A stretch of DNA of 64,000 bases from the NCBI GenBank assembly GCA_020635285.1, contig JACKAB010000009.1, positions 186,001 to 250,000 on the forward strand, written 5' to 3'. This document shows positions 19,571 through 28,979 of this stretch, one piece after another (position 1 is the first letter of the stretch; each line of letters opens with the position of its first letter). The notes below the pieces were generated by a model. That model was not told the DNA's origin, made no database searches, and saw nothing but the letters and a program-made list of their open reading frames with translations. Source of the DNA: Ignavibacteriales bacterium. GTDB lineage: Bacteria > Bacteroidota > Ignavibacteria > Ignavibacteriales > Melioribacteraceae. The position numbers and the translations under genes are program-made.

Positions 19571-20002
19571 TTATTTTTGTTTATAGAGGAATTTTGTTAA
19601 TTGATATTTGTAAAATAATAATAATTTAGATAAATTTATCAGAATAAAATAACTTTTAGCTGTCCTTATAATAGAGTAAAATTCAATTATTCCTTGACCA
19701 AAAAATATACTTGCAATTGTTAAGGGTGCCCAAAAATCTCCAATTAAATTATTATTTAGTTCAGTTGAAGAGAATTTATTAACGATAACCACGGCAGCAA
19801 TAACAATTAGTAATGTATAATTTCCTATTTTGTAAAACATTTGCAATTCACGTTCATCCCTTACTTTATACCCCGTAAACAGCTTTAAAAACGGTAAAAG
19901 TACAAAAAGTAATATCGATATCACTCCTTCATTTCCAAAAAATAAAATTGCCAAAATTACTGCTAAACCAACAATGAGTTGAAAATAAAATCTATATACC
20001 AT
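19571..20002 (-). CDS. Small membrane protein, DUF2178-like
   Basis: 143 residues with four hydrophobic segments (LIVGLAVILAILFFGN, ISILLFVLLPFLKLF, TLLIVIAAVVIVN and APLTIASIFFGQGIIEF). The loop motif YKVRDERELQMFYKIGNYT resembles the 'DERE' motif of DUF2178-type proteins that are typically encoded beside a small XRE regulator, exactly as here. The last 20 residues may be altered by an A-run error. Function unknown. Confidence 0.68.
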   Translation of the reverse strand: MVYRFYFQLIVGLAVILAILFFGNEGVISILLFVLLPFLKLFTGYKVRDERELQMFYKIGNYTLLIVIAAVVIVNKFSSTELNNNLIGDFWAPLTIASIFFGQGIIEFYSIIRTAKSYFILINLSKLLLFYKYQLTKFLYKQK

Positions 20003-20014
20003 GTTATCCTCAAT

Positions 20015-20218
20015 TTACTTAAGTGTAAAAATTTTTTCAATCGGCACATTAAAATATTTTGCAATTTTAAAGCACTCACAATTGTTGGAACATATTTCCC
20101 TTTTTCAATTGCGTTTATACTTTGTCTGCTTAATGCGCATGCATTACCTAATTCTTCTTGTGTAATATTTCTTTCTGCGCGTAAAACTTTTTAGTCTGTT
20201 TTCAACTTGATCACTCAT
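20015..20218 (-). CDS. XRE-family HTH regulator, 67 aa (frameshifted)
   Basis: Two compensating one-base indels (near 20192 and 20065) hide a complete XRE helix-turn-helix protein: MSDQVENRLKVLRAERNITQ, EELGNACALSRQSINAIEKG, then KYVPTIVSALKIAKYFNVPI. The length of 204 bases matches 67 codons plus stop exactly. Such minimal regulators repress their own operon with a downstream small membrane protein. The following gene starts 12 bases downstream. A palindrome right before the start codon is the likely operator. Confidence 0.82.
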
Positions 20219-20228
20219 GTCATAAAAA

Positions 20229-20244
20229 GTAAAGTATACATTAC
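20229..20244. promoter_or_regulatory. Palindrome, candidate XRE operator
   Basis: gtaaagtatacattac is a 16-base palindrome with one mismatched pair, lying 11 bases upstream of the XRE start codon. Size, symmetry and position fit autoregulation by the XRE protein; this is inference. Confidence 0.5.
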
Positions 20245-20357
20245 AAAAAGTCAAGTGAAAATTACATATGAGTTTTTAACAAGAAAAATTATTTGATAAC
20301 ATGTTTCAAATAGAAACTCAAAAACTGTAAGTTAGTACATTAAAATTTTGAGGATTA

Positions 20358-21727
20358 ATGAAAACAATTATTGAACCTTTCCGAATAAAATCGGTGGAAC
20401 CGATTAGGTTTACTACAAAAGAAGAAAGATTAAAAATTTTAAAAGATGCCGGTTACAATTCTTTTTTAATTCACGCAGATGACGTGTTAATTGATTTGCT
20501 TACTGATAGCGGAACCTCGGCAATGAGCGCATCTCAATGGGCTGGAGTTATGGAAGGCGATGAATCTTACGCCGGCTCAAGAAGTTTTTACAAATTTGAA
20601 GCCTCGGTGAAAAAAATTACGGGACATGAATTTATAATTCCGACTCATCAAGGTAGAGCTGCAGAAAAAATACTTTTTACTGTTCTTGGCGGAAAAGGGA
20701 AATTTATTCCGAACAACACACATTTTGATACAACCCGTGCAAACGTTGAATTTTCTGGAGCAGAGGCAGTCGATTTACTAAATGAAATTGGAAAACAACC
20801 GGAAGTTAGAGCTGACTTTAAAGGAAATATGGATGTTGAAAAATTAGAAAAGTTCATCGGTGAAGTTGGCAAAGAAAATATTCCTCTTGTGATGATAACA
20901 ATTACAAACAATAGCGGCGGGGGTCAACCTGTTTCCATGCAGAATATAAAAGATGTTAGAGCTGTTTGCGATAAATATAAATTGCCGCTTTTTTTAGATG
21001 CTTGCCGTTTTGCAGAAAATGCTTTTTTATTAAGAAAGAGAAAAAAGGTTTTGAAGAAAAATCAATTTTAGAAATTTGTCAAGAAATGTTTTCTTATGCA
21101 GATGGTGCAACTATGAGTGCAAAGAAAGATGCACTTGTAAATATTGGCGGATTTTTATCAATTAACAATCCAGATCTTGCAATGCAATGCCGTAATTTGT
21201 TAATTGTTACAGAAGGTTTCCCAACATACGGAGGTTTATCCGGCAGAGATTTAGAAGCTGTTGCTATAGGATTACAGGAAGTTGTGGACGAAAATTATCT
21301 AAATTATAGAATTAGAAGCACAGCATATTTAGGAGAAAAAATTGTTGCCGCCGGAGTGCCAATAATTGAGCCGCCTGGCGGTCATGCAATCTACATTGAT
21401 GCAAAAAGGTTTTTGCCAAATATTCCGCCACATGAATTCCCAGGTCAATCAATTATGTGCGAGCTATTTATTGAGGGCGGAATTAGATCAGTTGAAATTG
21501 GAAGCGTTATGTTTGGTAAATACGACAAAGACGGTAAAATCCTTTCTCCACCGATGGAATTGGTTCGTTTGGCAATTCCGCGAAGAGTTTATACTCAAAG
21601 CCATATTGATTATGTTGCAGAAGTTGTTATTGAAGTTTATAAAAATAGAGATAAGCTTAAAGGCTATAAAATTGTTGAAGAAGCGCCAATGTTAAGGCAT
21701 TTTACGGCAAAGTTTGAAAAATTGTAA
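20358..21727 (+). CDS. tnaA: Tryptophanase (tryptophan indole-lyase) (frameshifted)
   Basis: PLP-dependent beta-lyase that cleaves tryptophan to indole, pyruvate and ammonia. The N-terminus EPFRIKSVEPIRFTTKEER, DLLTDSGTSAMSASQWAG, IPTHQGRAAE and the PLP-lysine motif ATMSAKKDALVNIGGF are all present. It is closely related to tyrosine phenol-lyase. The residues that separate the two look tryptophanase-like: Asp in HFDTTR (Thr in TPL) and Val/Ile in IRSVEIGS (Met/Arg in TPL). A missing T in the T-run near 21022 splits the gene (true reading AENAFFIKKEKKGFEEK). No tnaC-like leader or tnaB permease is seen. Confidence 0.9.
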
Positions 21728-21765
21728 ATTAATTTGTCAAGCCGTCTTTCATTGTTCTTAATGAA

Positions 21766-21797
21766 ATACCGGAGTCAATAAAAAAAGATTCCGGTAT
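21766..21797. repeat. Hairpin after tryptophanase
   Basis: 8-bp stem ataccgga / tccggtat with a 16-base A-rich loop, inside a longer dispersed-repeat-like segment (about 21737-21830) that ends in 'ctggaatgacg'. It may double as a terminator. Confidence 0.5.
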
Positions 21798-21850
21798 TCT
21801 GAAAATAGAAACTGGAATGACGAAACTCAAAAACTAAAAAAAATATATAC

Positions 21851-22566
21851 ATGAAGTTAAAAAAAAACATTTTCATTTACTGATAAAAATCAAATTTGGC
21901 GGTTACTAATTAGCGAGACAGATAAACTAATAATTGAAACAAGAGATTTAGAAAAAAAAGGAAGTCTTTTTCCATTGTTATGATTTAGTAAAAGGGAAAA
22001 GTATATTCAAGAATTTTCAGTTGGAAGAAAAATATTGGATTGGAATTGAAAAAATTTATCAAGACAAGATTATTTTTCATCATTTTGCAAAACCAGATAT
22101 GCCGGAACACAAAAAAATAATTGTTTATGATATTTTAGAAAATAAAATTCTCTGGCAAAATAATGACTATACATTTTTGACCATTTTGGATGATAAAGTT
22201 TATGCATTCAGAAAAAAGTTTGAGGGACGAGATGTTTATATTTTAGACTTTAAAACCGGAGAAACCATTGCTGAGCTTGGCAGTAATGCTAAAGAAGTAA
22301 ATGAAATTCTTCAGAAATTAAACAATGAAGATTATTCTGATTATTCTTATCCGGAAAATTTTACTGGTTTTGAGGATGAAAAAATACTAGCAACTATAAA
22401 TAAAGAAGTCGGCAATATGGAAAATGTAAACAATCTTGAAAAACTTGTTTATGATGATTTGCTGCTTTTTAATTATCACATAAAAACAAAAAATAATTCA
22501 CTTGATAATGTGTTTGCCGTTTACAATATTGATAAAAAGAAAAAACTTCTTTCGAAATATAATTAA
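21851..22566 (+). CDS. DUF4905-like protein (frameshifted)
   Basis: About 238 residues when joined over indels in the A9 run near 21860 and the T-run near 21970: MKLKKTFSFTDKNQIWRLLI, then IETRDLEKKEVFFHCYDL, WIGIEKIYQDKIIFHHFAKP, the lead-in MPEHKKIIVYDI and ENKILWQNNDYTFL. This strand pattern with 'P-x-HK-x-I-x-V-x-D' followed by 'LW' matches DUF4905 proteins of Bacteroidota, of unknown function. No signal peptide. It stands alone between tryptophanase and the AMMECR1 gene. Confidence 0.65.
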
Positions 22567-22689
22567 TAAAAACATAACTTTATTTTCACCCGATTCTTTT
22601 TTTTTGTTATAAAAACAATTTGCTTCTTCTTAAAAATAAAGTTGAGTTAATTTCTTACAAATTGGTTTGAGTTAAAAGTTAAGGAAATA

Positions 22690-23255
22690 ATGGAATTATC
22701 TTCCCAAGAAAAAAAACATTTGTTGCGTCTTGCACGTTTTTCAATTGAAACTGGTTTTCGTCCTCCATTGGAACCGGTTATATCATCAAAAGAATATCCA
22801 ATCTTAAAATCAAAATCCGGTGCTTTTGTTACATTAACTATTAATCATAAACTGCGCGGATGCATAGGTTACATCCAAACAGATGATGAGCTAAGTAAAA
22901 CGGTGATGAATGCCGCATACCAAGCAGCGTTTAATGATCCAAGATTTACTCCATTAAAAGAAGATGAATACGATAAAATTAAACTTGAGATTTCAATTTT
23001 ATCTCCGCCTTTTCCACTTGAAAATTACGAAGAGATTGTTTTAGGCAAACATGGATTGATTCTAGAAGAATCCGGAAGGAAAGCTTTATTATTACCCCAA
23101 GTACCAATTGAACATAAATTTAGCAGAGATCAATTTCTCTCGACACTTTGCAGAAAAAGCTGGATTGAGTGAAGAATATTGGAAAGAAAAAAAAACTCAA
23201 CCTTAAGGCTTTTACGGCAAATGTTTTTTCAGAAAATGAAAAGAAATTAAAATGA
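22690..23255 (+). CDS. amrA: AMMECR1-domain protein, AmmeMemoRadiSam protein A (frameshifted)
   Basis: About 188 residues of the AMMECR1 fold: HLLRLARFSIETGFRPPLEP, GAFVTLTINHKLRGCIGYIQ, AAYQAAFNDPRFTPLKEDEY, then LEISILSPPFPLENYEEIVL and LLLPQVPIEHKFSRDQFLST. Two A-run indels near 23155 and 23195 hide the C-terminus (LCRKAGLSEEYWKEKKLNLK). The reconstructed stop overlaps the next ATG as ATGA, so the two are translationally coupled. In the conserved trio this protein accompanies MEMO and a radical SAM enzyme; the biochemical role is unsettled. Confidence 0.88.
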
Positions 23256-24067
23256 AAAAAATAAGAGAACCCCAAGTTGCCGGAATGTTTTACCCATCTT
23301 CAAAAATTGAATTGGAAAAAGCAATTACTATTTTTTTTAATGAAGTAAAGATTGAACAAGAGTTCGAAGAAATTGGCGGAATTATTTCTCCTCATGCCGG
23401 TTATATATATTCAGGCAAGACTGCTGCCACAGCTTATAAATCCTTGATTGGCAAAAGTTATGATAATGTAATTGTAATTTCTCCAAGTCACAGAGAATAT
23501 TTTGCCGGAATTTCAATTTATAATGGCGATGCTTATAAAACACCTTTAGGGAAATTTCAATTAATAAAGAGCTTTGTGATAAATTAATCTCTGATTCCGA
23601 AATAATTTTAAAGGAGAAGAAGGCCATAGAAATGAGCATGCTTTAGAAGTTCAACTTCCGTTTTTGCAAATGGTTTTCTCAAATTTAAATTGCTCCCAAT
23701 CGTAATAGGTGATCAAAGAAAAGAGTTTGTTGATGAATTAGCTGAATCTTTAACTAAAATAATTGATGAAAAAACTTTGTTAGTTGCAAGCTCTGATCTC
23801 TCACATTTTTATTCAAAATATAAGGCTGATATTTTGGATTCAAAGGTAATTGAACACATTAATGATTTTAATTCCGATGAATTGCAAAAAGATTTAGAAA
23901 CTAAAAAATGTGAAGCTTGCGGCGGCGGAGCAATAGTGGCTTTGTTAAAATCGTTAAAGCTGAAAAATTTTTCTAAATCAAAAGTTGTTGCTCACAGTGA
24001 TTCCGGAGATATAACTGGAGATGACTCTGGAGTTGTTGGTTATTTATCTGCTGTGATTTATAATTAA
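23252..24067 (+). CDS. amrB: MEMO family protein, AmmeMemoRadiSam protein B (frameshifted)
   Basis: MEMO1-like metal-binding protein related to extradiol dioxygenases. REPQVAGMFYPSSKIELEKA, the first metal histidine in IISPHAGYIYSGKTAA, VIVISPSHREYF, then (after indels near 23575 and 23615) NEHALEVQLPFLQMVF, LLVASSDLSHFYSKYKADIL, CEACGGGAIVAL and VVAHSDSGDITGDDSGVVGY are all family motifs. Partner of the AMMECR1 gene just upstream. The radical SAM member is not in this window. Confidence 0.9.
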
Positions 24068-24079
24068 TTATAAAATAAA

Positions 24080-24492
24080 TTATTTTGTTCTTACTTCACA
24101 AATTTTGTCATACTCAATATCGTTAGCTTGCCATAGTTCAATTTTATTATTTTCTGGATCTAGAATATGAACAAACTTACCGTATTCAAATGTTTCAATC
24201 TCATCAACAACTGTAACACCCTCTTTTTTAATTCACCAACAAGCCATTCTAAATTTTCAACTCTGTAATTAATCATAAATTCTTTTTTAGAAGGCTCCAT
24301 ATATTTTGTATCTTCTTTAAACGGACTCCAAACTGTAAAACCTTTTTTAGTTTCATCATCTGCCTGCCGCCATTCAAAGCTAGTGCCGTAAGAATCTGTC
24401 TGGAGACCGAGATGTTTTGAATACCATTCTTTCATTTTATCTGGATCTTTACACTTAAAAAATATTCCGCCTAACGAGGTAACTCGTTTCAT
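24080..24492 (-). CDS. VOC-family (glyoxalase-like) protein (frameshifted)
   Basis: Vicinal-oxygen-chelate fold of about 137 residues: SLGGIFFKCKDPDKMKEWYS, HLGLQTDSYGTSFEW, FMINYRVENLEWLVGELKK. One indel near 24225 moves the C-terminus into another frame (TVVDEIETFEYGKFVHILDP, then ENNKIELWQ), ending at 24080. Expected metal ligands are visible in part (HILDPENNKIELW). Substrate unknown. Confidence 0.82.
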
Positions 24493-24594
24493 TTTTATTC
24501 CTTTCAGTTGAATTGATTATAAAGATATTCAAATATAATTTAATTCTCAAAAAATATTATATTTGCACTTGCAAAAAATTAATTGAGGTTTACC

Positions 24595-26079
24595 ATCGCA
24601 CAGAAAAATAGAAATGAGATAATTGAAAAAATAGTTTCTCTATCTAAGAGAAGAGGATTTGTATTTCAATCAAGTGAAATTTATGGCGGACTTAATGGCT
24701 GCTGGGATTACGGTCCATTAGGTGTTGAACTTTTAAATAACATTAAAAGTGAGTGGTGGAAATTTATGACCTACCGAGAAGATGTTGAAGGATTAGATGC
24801 TTCTATATTAATGCATCCCAAAGTTTGGGAAGCCTCTGGTCACGTTGAAAATTTTACTGATCCGATGATTGATTGTAAACAATGTAAAGCAAGGTTTAGA
24901 TTAGACACTTTGGGTGAATTAATTCCTGAGAAGAAAAAAAACAAAAAAGCACTTGAAGCACTTAAAGAGACTATTAAGGAAAATGTAGAAAAGCAGACAA
25001 CACTTGAAGAAATTTATAAAAACCATACCGATTTTGAGGAAATATTTGAAAGAGTTTTAGAAAAAAATTGGGAAGATTTTTTAAGTAGTTTAAATTGCCC
25101 AAGCTGCGGAACTGCTAATTCTTTTACCCCACCGCGTAGTTTTAATTTAATGTTCAAAACTTTTTTAGGTCCCGTTGAAAAATTAGAAAACGCAATATAT
25201 TTGCGCCCAGAAACAGCACAAGGCATCTTTGTAAATTTCTTAAATGTGCAGAGCGCCAGCAGACAAAAACTTCCATTTGGAATTGCGCAAATTGGTAAAG
25301 CTTTCCGTAATGAAATTAATACTAAAAATTTCCTTTTCCGTACACGTGAGTTTGAACAAATGGAAATGCAATATTTTGTAAAACCTTCCGAAGATAAACA
25401 GCATTATGATGCTTGGAAAGCGGCAAGAATTGAGTGGTATAAAAATCTTGGAATGACAGCTGACAAATTAAGATATCATGATCATCCAAAAGATAAGCTT
25501 GCTCACTATGCAAAAGAAGCGACAGACATTGAATATGAATTTCCGTTTGGCTGGGGAGAGATTGAAGGAATTCATAATAGAACCGATTTTGATCTTTCTC
25601 AGCATGAAAAATTTTCTGGTAAATCTCAAAAGTATTTTGATGATGAAATGAAAGAAAAATATATTCCATTTGTGATTGAAACTTCTGCCGGAGCTTCGAG
25701 ATCTTTTATGGCATTTTTAGTTGATGCATATAATGAGGAAGAAGTAAATGGAGAAACAAGAGTTGTAATGAAATTTCATCCAAAACTGGCACCAATAAAA
25801 GTTGCAATTTTGCCTTTGGTAAATAAGGATGGAATGCCGGAAGTAGCTCGGGAGATTGAAACTGATTTGCGTCCATTTATGAAAGTATTTTATGATAGCA
25901 AAGGCGCAGTTGGAAGAAGATACAGAAGACAAGATGAAGCCGGAACTCCTTTCTGTGTTACTATTGATACCCAAACAATTGAAGATGGAACTGTAACCGT
26001 AAGAGATAGAGATTCAATGGAGCAAATCAGATTAGACAAAAAAGAATTGCTAAAATATTTTCTGGAAAAGTTGAGATAA
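24595..26079 (+). CDS. glyS: Glycyl-tRNA synthetase, single-chain class II
   Basis: Dimeric eukaryote/archaeal-type GlyRS of about 494 residues. Motifs: RRGFVFQSSEIYGGLNGCWD, YGPLGVELLNNI, the zinc site CKQCKARFR .. CPSCGTANSF, motif 2 IGKAFRNEINTKNFLFRTRE, FEQMEMQYF, and motif 3 ETSAGASRSFMAFL. The anticodon-binding domain follows (KVAILPLVN .. GRRYRRQDEAGTPFC). The frame extends to a TTG at 24583, but the family begins 'MAQKN'. The codon at that place is ATC (24595), with GAGG six bases upstream, so either an AUC start or a one-base error. Confidence 0.95.
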   Translation: MAQKNRNEIIEKIVSLSKRRGFVFQSSEIYGGLNGCWDYGPLGVELLNNIKSEWWKFMTYREDVEGLDASILMHPKVWEASGHVENFTDPMIDCKQCKARFRLDTLGELIPEKKKNKKALEALKETIKENVEKQTTLEEIYKNHTDFEEIFERVLEKNWEDFLSSLNCPSCGTANSFTPPRSFNLMFKTFLGPVEKLENAIYLRPETAQGIFVNFLNVQSASRQKLPFGIAQIGKAFRNEINTKNFLFRTREFEQMEMQYFVKPSEDKQHYDAWKAARIEWYKNLGMTADKLRYHDHPKDKLAHYAKEATDIEYEFPFGWGEIEGIHNRTDFDLSQHEKFSGKSQKYFDDEMKEKYIPFVIETSAGASRSFMAFLVDAYNEEEVNGETRVVMKFHPKLAPIKVAILPLVNKDGMPEVAREIETDLRPFMKVFYDSKGAVGRRYRRQDEAGTPFCVTIDTQTIEDGTVTVRDRDSMEQIRLDKKELLKYFLEKLR

Positions 26080-26123
26080 AAAAAACAGATCTCATTATTT
26101 AGAAATTAGCAGTCAGTTATTAT

Positions 26124-26159
26124 AACCTTCGAGGTTTCAGAAACCTCGGAGGTTTTTAC
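26124..26159 (+). terminator. Intrinsic terminator after glyS
   Basis: 14-bp stem aaccttcgaggttt / aaacctcggaggtt with one G-U pair and a 4-base loop, followed by TTTTT. The 'gaggtttcagaaacctc' type is a recurrent terminator-like repeat in this group of bacteria. Confidence 0.82.
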
Positions 26160-26275
26160 AAATACAAATAAATGATTTGTATCATTCCGACAAAAAAGTA
26201 CTCAAAAATTGAATTGACTTGAGATCCTGAATAATCTACATTATATAATTAGAATTAAATATTTTTGAGGTAACC

Positions 26276-27505
26276 ATGCTAAAGAAATATTTCCTCCCAT
26301 TTTTAATTTCCACAATTACTTTTTTTGTTACTTGTTCAGACAAAATTGTTGAACCAAATGAATTTCGCCCGTTAACTTCAGCTGAGAAAAAAGTAGTTTC
26401 TTCTTCAGAAGATTTTGGATTTAAACTTTTCAATAAAATTAATGAGTTTGAGGGAGAAAAAAATATTTTCATTTCCCCACTGAGTATTTCTATGGCTCTT
26501 GGCATGGCACTTAACGGAGCTGCCGGAACAACTTATGATGCAATGCAATCAACTTTGGAATTGTCTTCACTTAGCAATCAAGAAATTAATGAGTCTTATA
26601 AAAGTCTTATTGAACTGCTTACTCAAATCGATCCAAGAGTAACATTTCAAATAGCAAACTCTATTTGGTATGAAAACAGGATGACATTTGAGAAAGAGTT
26701 TATCGACCTCAACAAAAAGTATTTTAATTCAGAAGTAGCCGGATTAAATTTTGGTGATCCAAATTCCGTAAAAACAATTAATAATTGGGTGAGCGAAAAC
26801 ACTAACAGAAAGATAGAAGGTATACTGGATTTCATACCGCCTAAAGCAATTATGTATTTGATAAACGCAATATACTTCAAAGGAACTTGGCAATATGAAT
26901 TTAACAAAGAATATACAAAAGACGATTTCTTTAATTTGCCCAATGGCGAAAAAAAAGTAAATTGTAAGATGATGGCGCAAACAAATGAAAAATTCAAATA
27001 TTATAGTAATTCCAATTTTGAAGCCGTTGATTTACCGTATGGAAATGGATATTTCAGCATGACAATATTCTTGCCGAATTTTGATAAATCAGAAGAAACT
27101 ATTTTGGAGCAGTTAAATAAAGAAAACTGGGAATTATGGTTAAATAATTTTACAGAAACAGAAGGCACAATTCAATTGCCTAAATTTGAGTTGGAATATG
27201 AGTTCAAACTTAATGACGTTTTACAAGCTCTTGGAATGCAAATAGCATTTGATCCTATGAACGCAGATTTTACAAATCTGTACAAACCAGGAGCTGTTTA
27301 CATAAGTGAAGTAAAGCATAAAACTTATGTTAAAGTTGATGAAGAAGGAACAGAAGCCGCAGCAGTTACAAGTGTTGAATTTAGCAGGACTTCTGTTGGA
27401 GATAATAGTTTCTTTATGCGGGTTAATAGACCATTTATTTTTATCATCAGAGAAAGTAATTCCGGCAGTATTTTGTTTATGGGCAAAATTATAAATCCCA
27501 ATTAA
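26276..27505 (+). CDS. Serpin (serine protease inhibitor), lipoprotein
   Basis: 409-residue serpin. The N-terminal signal ends in the lipobox VTC (ISTITFFVTCSDK), so it should be membrane anchored. Serpin signatures: NIFISPLSISMALGMALNGA, INNWVSENTNRKI, LINAIYFKGTWQYEF, the hinge VDEEGTEAAAVTSVEF and the C-terminal FMRVNRPFIFIIRESNSGSI. The hinge (E-E-G-T-E-A-A-A) is that of an inhibitory serpin. Counting from P14 threonine puts P1 near the RTS of EFSRTSVG, so the target could be a trypsin-like or other endopeptidase; that is inference. It precedes two M16 proteases but has its own terminator. Confidence 0.95.
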   Translation: MLKKYFLPFLISTITFFVTCSDKIVEPNEFRPLTSAEKKVVSSSEDFGFKLFNKINEFEGEKNIFISPLSISMALGMALNGAAGTTYDAMQSTLELSSLSNQEINESYKSLIELLTQIDPRVTFQIANSIWYENRMTFEKEFIDLNKKYFNSEVAGLNFGDPNSVKTINNWVSENTNRKIEGILDFIPPKAIMYLINAIYFKGTWQYEFNKEYTKDDFFNLPNGEKKVNCKMMAQTNEKFKYYSNSNFEAVDLPYGNGYFSMTIFLPNFDKSEETILEQLNKENWELWLNNFTETEGTIQLPKFELEYEFKLNDVLQALGMQIAFDPMNADFTNLYKPGAVYISEVKHKTYVKVDEEGTEAAAVTSVEFSRTSVGDNSFFMRVNRPFIFIIRESNSGSILFMGKIINPN

Positions 27506-27531
27506 GTTTTGTAAGATTAAGTACTAAAATG

Positions 27532-27562
27532 AAAAAGGAAGATTCATTCTTCCTTTTTTTTT
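27532..27562 (+). terminator. Intrinsic terminator after the serpin gene
   Basis: Perfect 11-bp stem aaaaaggaaga / tcttccttttt with a 5-base loop and a long T tract. Confidence 0.88.
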
Positions 27563-27631
27563 GTTAAATAGATTGATTAACTTTTAATTCAAGAAAATAT
27601 AATTTAATCTATAACTTCTAATAGGAGAAAA

Positions 27632-28951
27632 ATGAAGACGAAAATATTAGTCGTTTTTTTGTTAACCGCAACTCTGCTTTTTTCACAAGCGAGAAAAATT
27701 GAGTTTACTGAATATGATTTAGATAATGGATTACACGTAATTTTACATCAAGATGATACTACACCGATTGTCGCCGTCTCTATAATGTATCATGTTGGTT
27801 CTAAAAATGAAGATCCGAAAAGAACCGGATTTGCTCACTTTTTTGAGCATCTGATGTTTGAAGGTTCAGATAATATTGCGCGAGGACAGTTTGATAAAAT
27901 TATGGAAAGCGCCGGTGGAACCAACAACGCAAACACATCGCAAGACAGAACTTATTATTATGAAATTCTTCCATCAAATCAATTAGAGTTAGGTTTGTGG
28001 ATTGAATCAGAAAGAATGCTTCATGCAAAAATCGATTCAATTGGAGTGGAAACTCAGAGAAAAGTTGTAAAGGAAGAAAAGAAACAAAGTTATGAAAATC
28101 AGCCTTATGGCTCATTGATTGAAGAAACCTTTAAACGGGCTTATAAAGTTCATCCTTACAAATGGTTGCCAATAGGTTCCGCACAATACATTGATGAAGC
28201 TACCATTCAAGAATTTAGAGATTTTTACAAAACATTTTATGTTCCGGAAAATGCTTCTCTTGTAATTGCTGGTGATATAGATATTGATCAAACAAAAGAA
28301 TTAATTGAAAAATATTTTGCTGATATTCCAAAAGGCGGAAAAATAATTCCACGTCCGGAAGTTGTTGAACCACCTTTAACTTCAGAAATTAGAGATACGG
28401 TTTACGATAATATTCAACTGCCGCTTGTGCTTCAAGCATATAGAATTCCGGCAATGGGAACCGAAGACTATTATTCTCTGGAAATGCTAACAACACTTTT
28501 ATCATCTGGTGAGAGTTCACGAATGAAAAAAGCCGTTGTTGATCAAAAACAGAAAGCTGTTAATGTTGGCGCGTTTCCTTTTTCATTAGAAGATTCAGGT
28601 TTATTTTTGGCATATGGAATTAGCAATATGGGTGTTCCGGCAAACGAACTTGAAAGCGCAATGCAAGAAGAATTAGACAAAGTTAAAAATGATAAAATAA
28701 GTGAAAATGAATTTCAAAAATTGCGCAACCAAATTGAAAATGATTTTGTTAATAGCAATTCTACCGTTGAAGGTGTTGCTGATAATTTGGCAACTTACGA
28801 TGTATTATTGGGTGATACTGATTTGATAAACTCAGAAATTGATAAATATATGAAAGTAACAATTGACGATATTCAAAAAGTTGCTCAAAAATATCTAACA
28901 AAAAATAACAGAGTTGTACTTTATTACTTGCCAAAATCAGAACAAAAGTAA
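27632..28951 (+). CDS. M16 family zinc metalloprotease, catalytic type
   Basis: 439 residues with a signal peptide (MKTKILVVFLLTATLLFSQA). The inverted zinc motif HxxEH is intact (FAHFFEHLMFEGSDN, near residue 70), with the distal glutamate region in VVKEEKKQSYEN and the family motif YKTFYVPENASLVIAGDID. Periplasmic or surface protease. It is followed 28 bases later by a second M16 gene whose product lacks the zinc motif: the common pattern of an active/inactive pair that works as a heterodimer. Confidence 0.94.
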   Translation: MKTKILVVFLLTATLLFSQARKIEFTEYDLDNGLHVILHQDDTTPIVAVSIMYHVGSKNEDPKRTGFAHFFEHLMFEGSDNIARGQFDKIMESAGGTNNANTSQDRTYYYEILPSNQLELGLWIESERMLHAKIDSIGVETQRKVVKEEKKQSYENQPYGSLIEETFKRAYKVHPYKWLPIGSAQYIDEATIQEFRDFYKTFYVPENASLVIAGDIDIDQTKELIEKYFADIPKGGKIIPRPEVVEPPLTSEIRDTVYDNIQLPLVLQAYRIPAMGTEDYYSLEMLTTLLSSGESSRMKKAVVDQKQKAVNVGAFPFSLEDSGLFLAYGISNMGVPANELESAMQEELDKVKNDKISENEFQKLRNQIENDFVNSNSTVEGVADNLATYDVLLGDTDLINSEIDKYMKVTIDDIQKVAQKYLTKNNRVVLYYLPKSEQK

Positions 28952-28979
28952 AAATTTAATATGAATTGGAGATTAAAAA

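Noticed and set aside
20358..21727. Tyrosine phenol-lyase as the name
   Set aside because: Key specificity residues (Asp in HFDTTR, Ile in VEIG) are those of tryptophanase, so I kept tryptophanase.
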